The notes below the pieces were generated by a model. It ran no database searches. It was not told where the DNA came from and saw only the letters and a program-made list of their open reading frames with translations. A program made the position numbers and the translations under genes. From Shinella sp. XGS7 (GTDB lineage Bacteria > Pseudomonadota > Gammaproteobacteria > Burkholderiales > Burkholderiaceae_C), in the NCBI RefSeq assembly GCF_020535565.1, contig NZ_CP084758.1, positions 1,205,501 to 1,269,500 of the forward strand: a stretch of 64,000 bases of DNA. The letters run 5' to 3'. Of the stretch, positions 32,597-40,869 are shown piece after piece (within the stretch, counting starts at the first letter, position 1; every line of letters begins with the position of its first letter).

Positions 32597-33736
32597 CTAG
32601 ACTTTGACGAACCAGCGCCGCTGCCACATGCACCAGGCGATCAGGTACATATTGCCCAGAAAGGCCAGGGCGTAGAGCAGGGAGGCATTGACGGGCGCGA
32701 GGGGCAGGGCCTGCAGGGGCGCGTAGAGCAGGGCCTTGAGCGAGTGCTGGCCATCGGGCTTGATGAAGCCCAGCAGCTTGGCCAGCAGGCCCGAGACGGC
32801 GAAGAGAAAGAGCGCGTTCATGCCGAACACCACCAGGGGCTGGGCCAGGCGGGCCATGCGCGCGCGCAGCAGGGGCCGGGGCATGGCGTCCAGCAGCCAG
32901 TAGATCAGGCCGAACATCAGGCAGGCCCAGCCCGTCATCGCAAATGCATAGGCCGGGGTCCACAGGCTCTTGTTGATGGGCATGAGCCAGGCGCCCAGGA
33001 TCTCGCCCAGCCACAGGCAGGCAAGACCTGCCACCATGAAGCCCATGGCCTTCTCGGCCGGATCGCGCTGCGCGGCCAGCCACTGGCCCGCCAGCAGGCC
33101 CAGCACCTGGCTGGCCACGGCGGGCAGGGTGGTGAGCAGGCCCTCGGGGTCCCAGGTCTTGCTCTGGCGCCAGAGGTGGCCGTCCATCAGCCAGCGGTCC
33201 AGCCAGGCGCCCACATCCTCGCCCGGGCGCAGCGAGCCCGTGTGCCAGACGCCCTGGGCATCCGGCACCGGCACACCCAGCTGGATGGCGCTGTAGCAGG
33301 CCAGCAGGCCCAGGGCCCAGGCGAGCTGGCCGCGCCAGCCCCACCACAGCGCGATGGGCGCCGCCAGCAGGGTGCACAGTCCCAGGCGCTGCAGCACGCC
33401 GGGGATGCGCAGCTCGGCCAGGTTGAAGCTGGGGATCAGATTGAGCAGCAGGCCGATGCCGATGATGATGGCCGCGCGCCGGGCGGTCTGGGCCAGCAGG
33501 GAGAGCTTGTCATCGCCCAGGGCGGCGCGGCGGCCCAGGCTGATGCTCATGGAGATGCCGCTGATGAAGACGAAGAAGGGAAAGATCCAGTCGGTGAAGG
33601 TCCAGCCGTCCCAGGCGGCATGGCCCAGCGGGCCGTAGAGATGGCCCCAGTCGCCCGGGTTGTTGACCAGCAGCATGGCCGCGATGGTGAAACCGCGGAA
33701 GGCATCCAGGGACAGCAGCCGGGGCGAGGCGCTCAT
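32597..33736 (-). CDS. nagX: NagX-like / HGSNAT-type transmembrane acyltransferase
   Basis: A 379-residue polytopic membrane protein (about 10 helices) of the family of human heparan-alpha-glucosaminide N-acetyltransferase. It opens with the family signature L-S-L-D-A-F-R-G-F-T-I-A-A-M-L-L-V-N-N-P-G and F-P-F-F-V-F-I-S-G-I-S-M. The nagX genes recur in GlcNAc and wall-recycling loci, where a transport or N-acetyl-group function has been proposed. The ATG directly abuts the ampG stop (TGA-ATG), a coupled operon arrangement. Confidence 0.87.
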   Translation of the reverse strand: MSASPRLLSLDAFRGFTIAAMLLVNNPGDWGHLYGPLGHAAWDGWTFTDWIFPFFVFISGISMSISLGRRAALGDDKLSLLAQTARRAAIIIGIGLLLNLIPSFNLAELRIPGVLQRLGLCTLLAAPIALWWGWRGQLAWALGLLACYSAIQLGVPVPDAQGVWHTGSLRPGEDVGAWLDRWLMDGHLWRQSKTWDPEGLLTTLPAVASQVLGLLAGQWLAAQRDPAEKAMGFMVAGLACLWLGEILGAWLMPINKSLWTPAYAFAMTGWACLMFGLIYWLLDAMPRPLLRARMARLAQPLVVFGMNALFLFAVSGLLAKLLGFIKPDGQHSLKALLYAPLQALPLAPVNASLLYALAFLGNMYLIAWCMWQRRWFVKV

Positions 33737-35020
33737 TCAGCTTTCCTTTTTCCCGAAATCGGCCGGCACCTTGATCAGGGCCGCCATGGCGAAGGAGGGG
33801 ATGGTGGAGATCAGCACCCAGGCGAAGAACATGGGGTAGCCGATCTGGTCCTGCAGCCAGCCGCTCCACATGCCGGGCAGCATCATGCCCAGGGCCATGA
33901 AGCCGGTGCAGATGGCGTAGTGCGCGGTCTTGTGCGGGCCCTCGGCCACCAGAATCATGTACATCAGGTAGGCGGTGAAGCCCAGGCCGTAGCCGAACTG
34001 CTCCACGGCCAGGGCGCTGCTGATGATCCACAGGTTGTGCGGGTGCCACAGGGCCAGGGCCAGGAAGACCAGATTGGGCACATGCATGGCCAGGATCAGC
34101 GGCCAGAGCGCGCGCTTGAGGCCCACCCGCGAGATCACCCAGCCGCCGGCCAGGCCGCCCAGGGTCAGGGCGGTCAGGCCCACCGTGCCATAGGCGATGC
34201 CCACCTCCTTGGTGGACAGGCCCAGACCGCCGGCGGCCAGGGGGTCCAGCAGAAAGGGCGAGGCCAGCTTGAGCAGCTGGGCCTCGGGAAAGCGGTAGAG
34301 CAGCAGAAAGCCCAGCACCACCAGGATGCCGGGCTTGCGGAAGAACTCCACGAACACGCCGAAGAACTCCGCCACCGGATTGCCCTGCACGCGGTGGGCG
34401 GTGTCGCTGGCCGGGCGCGGCAGCAGCAGCAGGTGGTAGAGCGCCATGGCCGCAAACATCAGGGCCAGCACCCAGAACACCACGCTCCAGGCGAAGACCA
34501 TGCTGCCGCTGCGCTCCTGCAGCTCGCCGGCCAGATAGACCAGGCCGCCCTGGCCGCCGATATTGGCCAGGCGGTAGAAGGTGGAGCGCACGCCCACAAA
34601 GGCGGCCTGCTGGCGCTGCCCCAGGGCCAGCATGTAGAAGCCGTCGGCCGCGATATCGTGCGAGGCCGAGGCGAAGGCCATCAGCCAGAACACCGCCAGG
34701 GTCAGCTGGAAGAACTTGGATGCAGGAATCGTCAGGGCCACCAGGGCCAGGGCCGCGCCGATGAGGAACTGCAGCAGCCAGATCCAGCGCCGCTTGGTGC
34801 CCATCAGCTCCACCAGGGGCGACCACAGGGGCTTGATCACCCAGGGCAGGTAGAGCCAGCTGGTGTAGAGCGCGATATCGGTGTTGGAGATGCCCAGGTT
34901 CTTGTACATGACGACCGAGAGGGTCATCACGACGACATAGGGAATGCCTTGGCCGAAATAGAGGCTGGGGATCCAGGTCCAGGGACTGCGGGGGGCGGCG
35001 TCAGGGGTGCTTGTCGTCAT
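33737..35020 (-). CDS. ampG: AmpG-like MFS permease (muropeptide / amino-sugar importer)
   Basis: A 427-residue MFS protein with about 12 helices. Y-F-G-Q-G-I-P-Y at about 21-28 and L-Y-L-P-W-V-I-K-P-L-W-S-P-L-V-E (about 56-71) are typical of AmpG/PAT relatives, which import GlcNAc-anhydroMurNAc peptides from the periplasm. It is shorter than the 491-residue E. coli AmpG (two fewer helices). Operon position between murQ and nagX supports import of anhydro-muropeptides or free MurNAc. The start overlaps the preceding HTH gene by 20 bp. Confidence 0.87.
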   Translation of the reverse strand: MTTSTPDAAPRSPWTWIPSLYFGQGIPYVVVMTLSVVMYKNLGISNTDIALYTSWLYLPWVIKPLWSPLVELMGTKRRWIWLLQFLIGAALALVALTIPASKFFQLTLAVFWLMAFASASHDIAADGFYMLALGQRQQAAFVGVRSTFYRLANIGGQGGLVYLAGELQERSGSMVFAWSVVFWVLALMFAAMALYHLLLLPRPASDTAHRVQGNPVAEFFGVFVEFFRKPGILVVLGFLLLYRFPEAQLLKLASPFLLDPLAAGGLGLSTKEVGIAYGTVGLTALTLGGLAGGWVISRVGLKRALWPLILAMHVPNLVFLALALWHPHNLWIISSALAVEQFGYGLGFTAYLMYMILVAEGPHKTAHYAICTGFMALGMMLPGMWSGWLQDQIGYPMFFAWVLISTIPSFAMAALIKVPADFGKKES

Positions 35021-35348
35021 GCGCTCGGGCTCGGTTCAGCGAAAGGGCTGCGGGGGCCGTGCCGGCCGGCGCCGTCTCATCCCGGCGCGGGCTCGGCAGC
35101 AGCTGTCGCCGCATCCTCAGGCGCGCATTCTCGGCCCGCAAGCGGGACAACTCCATGCGCTCCTCGCTCACATCCGCATGCCGCCCCAGGGTGCCCTGTT
35201 GCTGGGCCCGGGCCCAGTTGCGCAGGGTCTGCTCGGCCAGGCCCAGCTCGCGTGCCGCGGCATAGACGCCGCACTCGGCCGCGCGGGCCAGGGCGGCGCG
35301 CTTGAAGTCCAGCGTGTACTCGCGCCGCGGCGCGCCGCGCAGATTCAT
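35001..35348 (-). CDS. small IS3 OrfA-like helix-turn-helix protein inside the murQ-ampG operon
   Basis: A 115-residue protein. R-E-Y-T-L-D-F-K-R-A-A-L and A-A-R-E-L-G-L-A-E-Q-T-L-R-N-W (about 8-45) are the HTH of IS3-family OrfA transposase subunits. The leucine-zipper-like E-L-S-R-L-R-A-E-N-A-R-L-R-M (about 67-80) also follows that plan. The partner OrfB with its DDE domain, terminal inverted repeats and target duplication are all absent. It is locked into the operon: its ATG overlaps the murQ stop by 4 bp and its 3' end overlaps ampG by 20 bp. It looks like a domesticated DNA-binding protein, perhaps regulating this operon. Function is inferred. Confidence 0.8.
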   Translation of the reverse strand: MNLRGAPRREYTLDFKRAALARAAECGVYAAARELGLAEQTLRNWARAQQQGTLGRHADVSEERMELSRLRAENARLRMRRQLLPSPRRDETAPAGTAPAALSLNRARAHDDKHP

Positions 35349-36229
35349 GGGGCGTTCAGGGCCTGGCGCACGCTGCCCTGGGCGCGGTCCAGCAGCTGGC
35401 GCGCGGCGTCCACCGAGACCTGGCGGCGCAGCGCCACCACGGCCACCTTGACGTGAAAGTCGCAGCGCTCCAGCACCGCGCGGGCCTGGGCCTCCTCGGC
35501 GCCGCTGGCGCGCATGGTCAGGGCCACGGCGCGGCGCAGCAGCTTGGCATTGGTGGCCTTGAGGTCCACCATCAGATTGCCGTAGACCTTGTTGAGCTTG
35601 ACCATCAGGCTGCTCGAGAAGGTGTTGAGCGCCATCTTCTGTGCGCTGCCTGCCTTGAGCCGGGTGCTGCCCGAGATCACCTCGGGGCCGGTGTCCAGGG
35701 TGATGCCGATTTCGGCCGCGGCGGTCACCGGGGCCTGGGCATTGTTGGCGAAGGCAATGGTCAGGGCGCCGGCGGCGCGGGCCGCTTCCAGCGCGCCCAG
35801 CACATAGGGCGTGCCGCCCGAGGCGGCCAGGGCCAGCAGCACATCGTTGGGGCCGATCACCACGGCCTGCAGATCGCGCGCGCCCTGCTCGCGGTCGTCC
35901 TCGGCGCCTTCCACGGCCACGAACATGGCGTCGCGGCCGCCCGCAATCAGCGCCACGGCGCGCTCGCGCGGCCAGGAGAAGGTGGGGTAGAGCTCCACGC
36001 TGTCCAGCACGCCCAGGCGGCCCGAAGTGCCGGCCCCGGCATAGACCAGGCGACCGCCGGCCCGGATGCGGGGCAGGGCGGCGGCCACCGCCAGCGCCAG
36101 CTGCGGCCCGGCGGCGCGCACCGCGGCCACGGCCTCCAGCTGGTCCTCCACAAAGGCGCTGATCAGCTGCGGCAGTTCATACAGATCCAGATCAGGGTGC
36201 TGGCTGCTGGGCGTCTCGGTCTTGAGCAT
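35345..36229 (-). CDS. murQ: N-acetylmuramic acid 6-phosphate etherase
   Basis: A 294-residue SIS-domain enzyme that splits MurNAc-6-P into GlcNAc-6-P and D-lactate. Visible: G-A-G-T-S-G-R-L-G-V-L-D near 65-76 (sugar-phosphate loop and active-site region), V-E-G-A-E-D-D near 105-111, and S-G-S-T-R-L-K-A-G-S-A-Q-K-M-A-L-N near 185-201, the MurQ signature. Position 78 onward reads S-V-E-L-Y-P-T-F where many homologues have A-E-C-P-P-T-F, so it is a divergent member. First gene of a five-gene operon (murQ, HTH, ampG, nagX, GHL10), with a direct-repeat operator 33-51 bp upstream. Confidence 0.93.
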   Translation of the reverse strand: MLKTETPSSQHPDLDLYELPQLISAFVEDQLEAVAAVRAAGPQLALAVAAALPRIRAGGRLVYAGAGTSGRLGVLDSVELYPTFSWPRERAVALIAGGRDAMFVAVEGAEDDREQGARDLQAVVIGPNDVLLALAASGGTPYVLGALEAARAAGALTIAFANNAQAPVTAAAEIGITLDTGPEVISGSTRLKAGSAQKMALNTFSSSLMVKLNKVYGNLMVDLKATNAKLLRRAVALTMRASGAEEAQARAVLERCDFHVKVAVVALRRQVSVDAARQLLDRAQGSVRQALNAP

Positions 36230-36261
36230 GGGATACCGCTTTCAGGAATGGCACAGACTCT

Positions 36262-36280
36262 AATGGTCTAAAAATGGTCT
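36262..36280. promoter_or_regulatory. 11-bp-spaced direct repeat upstream of murQ, candidate operator
   Basis: AATGGTCT occurs at 36262-36269 and again at 36273-36280, an 11-bp period (one helical turn); the second runs into GGCCA to give the imperfect palindrome TGGTCTGGCCA. TGGTCT is the half-site of the GntR-type amino-sugar regulators DasR/NagR/YvoA (TGGTCTAGACCA). Location next to murQ makes an amino-sugar-responsive repressor plausible. No such GntR gene lies beside it. Confidence 0.5.
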
Positions 36281-36345
36281 GGCCAATGAAAGCGGGCTCT
36301 GGGGGCATAACGCCAGGTAATCCGGCGCACGCCCCCCTTGCGGGC

Positions 36346-37200
36346 TCAGCGGGTGGCGTCGTAGCTGAGGGTCAGCTTGACGGCGGATTCGCCCACGCGG
36401 GTACCGTCGCTGCTCAGGCCGGCAGGATTGCTGCCGGTTTGGGTCTGGGCCCAGGTCAGCCGGAACTCGCAGTTGCGGACGGTGTTGGCGCTGGTGCTTA
36501 CCGCCGTTGCTGCGATGCGGCCGAGCTCCGCCGCCGTGACGCGGTAGCGCTGCGTGGTGGGGGTGGCCTCGATCAGCGTGAAAGATGGCACCGTGGAGAG
36601 GGAGGAGCTGGCGCCGTTGTCGAGAGTGCAGCTGGCGTCGCTACGTAGCGCCGGCCGGCTGGTGCCTGGCAGCTGGAGCACCACATCCACATCGGCGCTG
36701 CGGCTGTTGAGCTGAAGTGGGCCCCCTGGACTCAGCATGGCAAAGCGCTGGGGCAGGGTGACGGTGCTGGGGTAGGCCTGGCCGGCACGATGGAAGCTGA
36801 CCTTGACCAGGGGTGTGTCCGCTGAGACGTCCAGGCTTCCCGAGTAGTAAGGCGAAGTGGCCGTGGGGCCCTTGAGCTCCATGGGCCGGCCACCGATTTC
36901 CGCCGTGAGGGCATCGCCCGGGCTCAGCTGCAGCACTGCCCACCGGTTGGCCTGGTTCAGATGCACATTAACCGTAACCTGGTTGCCGTTATGAGTCGCC
37001 CGGTAGACCAGCACGACGTCCTGGGTACTCACCTCGGCCGAGGGCTTGCAGTTGGTGAAAGCGCAGATGAAGCCTTCCGCGATGGCAGCCCCTAGCTGCT
37101 CGGCGTCAGGACCGGACGAGCCCCCGCAGGAGGCCAGCAGCGCCAGTGTTGCAAGCACGGGCAATTGACGGAGCCGCAGCCCCGGAAAACGTGTCGTCAT
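36346..37200 (-). CDS. hypothetical lipoprotein
   Basis: A 284-residue protein with a lipoprotein signal (lipobox L-A-S-C, Cys25, followed by G-G-S-S-G). The remainder is Ser/Thr-rich beta-type sequence with a likely disulfide pair (I-C-A-F-T-N-C). No known domain recognised. GGGAGAGG lies just before ATG 37200, which decides the start over an upstream ATG. It stands alone between the murQ operon promoter and the divergent peroxiredoxin gene, with codon usage a little less GC-extreme than its neighbours. Confidence 0.8.
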   Translation of the reverse strand: MTTRFPGLRLRQLPVLATLALLASCGGSSGPDAEQLGAAIAEGFICAFTNCKPSAEVSTQDVVLVYRATHNGNQVTVNVHLNQANRWAVLQLSPGDALTAEIGGRPMELKGPTATSPYYSGSLDVSADTPLVKVSFHRAGQAYPSTVTLPQRFAMLSPGGPLQLNSRSADVDVVLQLPGTSRPALRSDASCTLDNGASSSLSTVPSFTLIEATPTTQRYRVTAAELGRIAATAVSTSANTVRNCEFRLTWAQTQTGSNPAGLSSDGTRVGESAVKLTLSYDATR

Positions 37201-37305
37201 ATCCTCTCCCTGTTTGCTGCCTGTTTGTTGTAGCAGTCGCGCCTCATTATGGGTGGCGGCCACCAAGCACTTTCATCCGGGTCAGTCCCGAGCCGAGGTT
37301 CAAGC

Positions 37306-37860
37306 ATGTTCATCTCCAGCTTCATTCCCCGCGTCAGCGTCCTGGCCGCCTTGCTGCTGGCCCCCTGGGCCCACGCCGCCCTGCAGGTCGGCGCCCGGGC
37401 GCCCGACTTCAAGGCGGAGGCCGCCGTGGGCGGCAAGGGCTTTGCCTTCCATCTGGGAGCGGCCCTGAAGGACGGCCCGGTGGTGCTGTACTTCTATCCC
37501 AAGGCCTTCACCAGCGGCTGCACCATCGAGGCCCACCGCTTTGCCGAGGCCACGCCGCAGTTCAAGCAACTGGGGGCCACGGTGATCGGCATGTCCAATG
37601 ACGATATCGACACCCTGAAGAAGTTCTCGGTGGAGGCTTGCCGCAACCAGTTCGCCGTGGCGGCCGATGCGGGCGCCAAGGTGATGAAGGACTACGACGC
37701 GGCCCTGCGCATCGTGCCGGGCATGGCGGACCGCATCTCCTACCTGATCACGCCGGATGGCCGCATCGCCGCGGTCCACGAGAGCCTGAGTCCCGACGGC
37801 CATGTGGAGGCCATGATGCAGGCCCTGCAGCGCTGGAAGGCCTCTACTGGCAAGCCCTAG
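37306..37860 (+). CDS. periplasmic peroxiredoxin (AhpC/TSA, Bcp/PrxQ-like)
   Basis: A 184-residue exported thiol peroxidase. The signal peptide ends near A-H-A (24). The peroxidatic Cys72 is in F-T-S-G-C-T-I-E, with Lys/Phe-rich Y-F-Y-P-K-A-F-T before it; Cys112 in V-E-A-C-R-N-Q is a candidate resolving residue, further away than the CxxxxC of classical Bcp. It reduces hydroperoxides in the periplasm. ATG 37306 gives the signal peptide; an earlier ATG at 37249 adds non-homologous residues. Confidence 0.88.
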   Translation: MFISSFIPRVSVLAALLLAPWAHAALQVGARAPDFKAEAAVGGKGFAFHLGAALKDGPVVLYFYPKAFTSGCTIEAHRFAEATPQFKQLGATVIGMSNDDIDTLKKFSVEACRNQFAVAADAGAKVMKDYDAALRIVPGMADRISYLITPDGRIAAVHESLSPDGHVEAMMQALQRWKASTGKP

Positions 37861-37894
37861 GCCGGCTTTGATCGCTTTGGGCGATGCTGGCGCC

Positions 37895-38734
37895 ATGACG
37901 TCGCACCACCGCGCTCTTGTCCTTGCCACGCTTCCGCTCCTGCTGAGCGTGCTTGCCGCCGCCGCCAGAGCCCAGGCCCCGGGGGGCGAGGAGACCGAAC
38001 CCGGCGGCCAGGCCCGCTACCTGCTGGGGCTCAATGTCTCGGTCGGCCCCGAGTATCCCGGTGCGGAAAAACAGCGCGTCAAGGCGCGGCCGCTCTGGGC
38101 CTATCAGAAGGGGCGTTTTCGCATCAGCACCGGCGCGGCCGGCGGTCTGCTGGATCTCGGCGGTGCCGCCAGCGGCCCCGGGGCCAGTGCCGAGCTCCTG
38201 CGCAGCGATCGCTTGCGCCTGGGCGTGGCCCTGCGCTTCGACCAGGGCCGGGACAGCGCCGATTCCGACCGGCTGCGCGGCGTGCCCGATGTGCGTGCCA
38301 CCCTGCGTGGCCGGGTCTATGCCAGCTGCGCGCTGAGCGAGGGCTGGAGCCTGGGCGCCGCTGTCTCTCAAGATCTGCTGGGCCGCCAGGGCGGCATGAG
38401 TCTGGGCCTGGATCTGGGCTACTCGGCCAGCCTGGGGCCTCTCACCACCTGGCAGGCGGGTCTGGGCATCGGGCTGGGCGACCGGCGTTTCATGCGCAGC
38501 TATTTCGGCATCAGCGAGAGCGTGGCCGCCAGCAGCGGCTATGCGGTCTTCGATCCCAGCAAGCCCCTGCGCGATGTGCATGCGGGCCTGGGTTTCCGCC
38601 ACGGCCTGAGCCGTCACTGGCTGAGCTTTGGCGGCATTTCCTACTCGCGTCTGCTGGCCGACGCCGCGGCCAGTCCACTGACCCGGGCGCGCGGCAGCAG
38701 CGCGGTGTCGCTGGGCCTGGCCTACCGCTGGTAG
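37895..38734 (+). CDS. mipA: MipA/OmpV family outer-membrane protein
   Basis: A 279-residue outer-membrane beta-barrel with a signal peptide (L-V-L-A-T-L-P-L-L-L-S-V-L-A-A-A-A-R-A). Family landmarks are V-G-P-E-Y-P-G-A-E, R-P-L-W-A-Y, Y-F-G-I-S-E-S and a C-terminal strand ending Y-R-W (aromatic-rich). MipA scaffolds the lytic transglycosylase MltA and PBP1B in E. coli; other members are stress porins. Start 37895 gives a proper signal peptide; an ATG at 37868 adds nine residues. It is 9 bp from the convergent histidine kinase; family members are often controlled by such two-component systems. Confidence 0.85.
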   Translation: MTSHHRALVLATLPLLLSVLAAAARAQAPGGEETEPGGQARYLLGLNVSVGPEYPGAEKQRVKARPLWAYQKGRFRISTGAAGGLLDLGGAASGPGASAELLRSDRLRLGVALRFDQGRDSADSDRLRGVPDVRATLRGRVYASCALSEGWSLGAAVSQDLLGRQGGMSLGLDLGYSASLGPLTTWQAGLGIGLGDRRFMRSYFGISESVAASSGYAVFDPSKPLRDVHAGLGFRHGLSRHWLSFGGISYSRLLADAAASPLTRARGSSAVSLGLAYRW

Positions 38735-38743
38735 CGCCGCGCC

Positions 38744-40120
38744 TCAGTCACCCGCTGCTGCGGGCTCGATCGTGCCGAAGCTGACGCGATAGCAGGTCTG
38801 GAAGCCCGCGGGCGGCGTGGCCGGGCCAAAGCTGGCGCCATGCACCGCTGCCACCTTGGCGATCACGCGGTGGCCCAGGCCCAGGCCCAGGGTGGGCAGG
38901 CGGCGAGCCTGGGCCGGGGCCGGCACGGCGCCGTGCCGGTCGCAGACCTGCAGCCATTGCGCCGCCGCGTCCAGCTGCACCTCCACCAGGCTGCCCGGCG
39001 GGCTGTGGCTCAGGGCGTTCTCCACCAGATTGCGCAGGGCCAGCTCCAGCAGGGCGGGGTGGCCGGACAGCATGAAGCGCTCGCTGCCGCTCAGCGCCAG
39101 CTCATGGCCGCTGTCCAGCGCGGCCTGGGCATAGTCGGCCAGCACCTGGCCAGCCAGGGCCGCCAGGTCCAGGTCTTGCCGGGCCTCGGCCAGCTCGGTG
39201 CGGCTGGCGCGGGCCAGGGCCAGCAGTTCCTTGAGCAAGTGGCCGGTGCGCAAGGCCTCCTGCTCGATGCGGTTCAGGGCCTGCTCGCGCTCGGCCGGGC
39301 CCAGCTCGCCGCGCAGATTGCCGGCATGCAGGGCCAGGGAGGCCAGGGGCGTGCGCAGCTCATGGGCCAGCTCATTGGCCAGCTCCTGCTCGCGCAGCAG
39401 GGCCGCGCGCGAGCGCAGGCTCTGGGCATTGATGGCCTCCACCACGGCGCGCAGCTCCTGCTCGCGCTCATCCAGCGAAAGGGGCTCGGGCTGGCGCGGG
39501 TCCAGGGCATGCACCTCTTCCGACAGGGCATAGAGCGGGCGCAGGCCGCGACGCAGGGCCAGGCCCAGGGCCAGGGCCACCACGGGCAGCAGCCACAGGC
39601 CCGGCTCGGCCACCTGGCCGGCGATGTCCCAGGCCAGATCGTCGCGCTCCGACTCGCGCACCAGCACCATCACCCGGCGCTGGTGCTCGGCATCCCAGCG
39701 GGCGAAGGCCCGCCAGGGCTCGCCCTCCAGCGTCAGCGAGCTGAAGCCCTCCTCGGGGCTGAAGTCCGGTATCTGGGCCAGACCGGTCTGGGTGAGCAGG
39801 CGGCCGGCGGCGTTCCAGACCAGCACGCTGAGGCTTTGCTGGTAGTCGTGGCTGCGGAACTCGGGCGGCGCCTGGCCCGAGGGGCCGCCGTGCAGAAACT
39901 CGGCCTCGCCGCGCTGGTTCAGCAGCACCGCAGCCACGCTGGCCAGATGGCCGTCGGTCAGCTCATCGGCCTCGTGCAGGCCGGTGCGAAAACCCACCAC
40001 CACAAAACTGCCCCAGACCAGCACCAGGGCGCCCAGCACCCAGGCCAGCAGATGCAGCAGCAGGCTGCCGCCGGTGCGGCGGCGTGTGGGCAGGGCCGAT
40101 GGCAGGGCCGGGTCCGGCAT
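38744..40120 (-). CDS. sensor histidine kinase, QseC/PmrB-like
   Basis: A 458-residue membrane kinase. TM1 lies at about 18-42, a periplasmic sensor domain at about 45-170, TM2 at about 174-190, and a HAMP-like linker follows. The H-box L-A-H-E-L-R-T-P-L-A carries His253; the N-box is L-V-E-N-A-L-S-H-S. The G1 box reads C-D-R-H-G-A-V-P, with the usual D-x-G-x-G degraded, while G2 G-L-G-L-G-H is kept. It follows its response regulator by 5 bp. The pair resembles QseBC/PmrAB, which govern lipid A modification and motility; the adjacent PAP2 gene supports the envelope role. Confidence 0.9.
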   Translation of the reverse strand: MPDPALPSALPTRRRTGGSLLLHLLAWVLGALVLVWGSFVVVGFRTGLHEADELTDGHLASVAAVLLNQRGEAEFLHGGPSGQAPPEFRSHDYQQSLSVLVWNAAGRLLTQTGLAQIPDFSPEEGFSSLTLEGEPWRAFARWDAEHQRRVMVLVRESERDDLAWDIAGQVAEPGLWLLPVVALALGLALRRGLRPLYALSEEVHALDPRQPEPLSLDEREQELRAVVEAINAQSLRSRAALLREQELANELAHELRTPLASLALHAGNLRGELGPAEREQALNRIEQEALRTGHLLKELLALARASRTELAEARQDLDLAALAGQVLADYAQAALDSGHELALSGSERFMLSGHPALLELALRNLVENALSHSPPGSLVEVQLDAAAQWLQVCDRHGAVPAPAQARRLPTLGLGLGHRVIAKVAAVHGASFGPATPPAGFQTCYRVSFGTIEPAAAGD

Positions 40121-40125
40121 GGCGC

Positions 40126-40806
40126 TCAGGGCTCGGCCGGCATGAAGTAGCCCACACCCCGCACCGTGCGGATAGTGCCTTCGCCCAGCTTGCGCCGCAG
40201 ATGGTGGATGTGCACCTCGATGGCATTGCTGCCCAGGGCCTGGTCGAAGTTGTAGAGGCTGGCCTCGAGCTGCTGGCGCGACAGCACGCGCGGCCGCGCC
40301 TCCAGCAGGGCGCGCAGCAGGCCGAACTCGCGGCTGGACAGCTCCACCTCCACCCCCGCACGGCGCACGCTGCGCTTGGCCGGGTCCAGCTCGATCTCGC
40401 CCCAGCAAAGCAGGGGCTGGGCCCGGCCCGCGGCGCGGCGGCGCAGGGCGCGCATGCGGGCGGCCAGTTCCTCGGCATTGAAGGGCTTGGTGACGTAGTC
40501 GTCGGCCCCCATGTCCAGGGCGGCGATGCGCGAGGCGCTCTGGTCGCGTGCGCTCATGATCAGCACCGGCATCTGCGGGTCGGGCAGCTTGCCGGCCGCG
40601 CTCTGGCGCAGGCGCTGCAGCAGCTCGGCGCCGTCGCCGTCGGGCAGACCCAGATCCAGGAGCAGCAGCTCGAAGGGTTCGGCGCGCAGCGCGTGCCAGC
40701 CCGCAGCCACGCTGCCCGCCAGGTCCACGGCGCAGCCCTGCTGGCGCAGGTGCGCGCTCAGGCCCTGGGCAATACCCTCATCGTCCTCGACCACCAGTAC
40801 TCGCAT
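40126..40806 (-). CDS. OmpR-family response regulator, QseB/PmrA-like
   Basis: A 226-residue regulator. The receiver domain has acidic pocket E7-D8-D9, phospho-acceptor Asp51 (L-L-L-D-L-G-L-P) and Lys106 (V-T-K-P-F). The winged-helix DNA-binding domain (about 128-223) contains L-S-S-R-E-F-G-L-L and R-T-V-R-G-V-G-Y. It is divergent from the PAP2 gene, with a PmrA-like direct repeat between. Its cognate kinase follows in the same operon. Confidence 0.92.
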   Translation of the reverse strand: MRVLVVEDDEGIAQGLSAHLRQQGCAVDLAGSVAAGWHALRAEPFELLLLDLGLPDGDGAELLQRLRQSAAGKLPDPQMPVLIMSARDQSASRIAALDMGADDYVTKPFNAEELAARMRALRRRAAGRAQPLLCWGEIELDPAKRSVRRAGVEVELSSREFGLLRALLEARPRVLSRQQLEASLYNFDQALGSNAIEVHIHHLRRKLGEGTIRTVRGVGYFMPAEP

Positions 40807-40827
40807 ACTCGCGCATTCTGCCGTGCC

Positions 40828-40844
40828 GCTAAGTGTTTCTTAAG
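40828..40844. promoter_or_regulatory. PmrA/QseB-like box between the response regulator and the PAP2 gene
   Basis: GCTAAG-TGTTT-CTTAAG is a two-half direct repeat with 11-bp period, close to the PmrA consensus (C/T)TTAAG-N5-CTTAAG; one half is exact, the other has two differences. It stands 25 bp upstream of the PAP2 start and 21 bp upstream of the regulator start, in a rare AT-rich patch. Confidence 0.6.
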
Positions 40845-40869
40845 AGCGGGCAGGCATGCTGATGAGAAC

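Noticed and set aside
35001-35348. Active insertion sequence
   Set aside because: Only an OrfA-like domain is present; no OrfB, inverted ends or target duplication, and the gene is interlocked with murQ and ampG.
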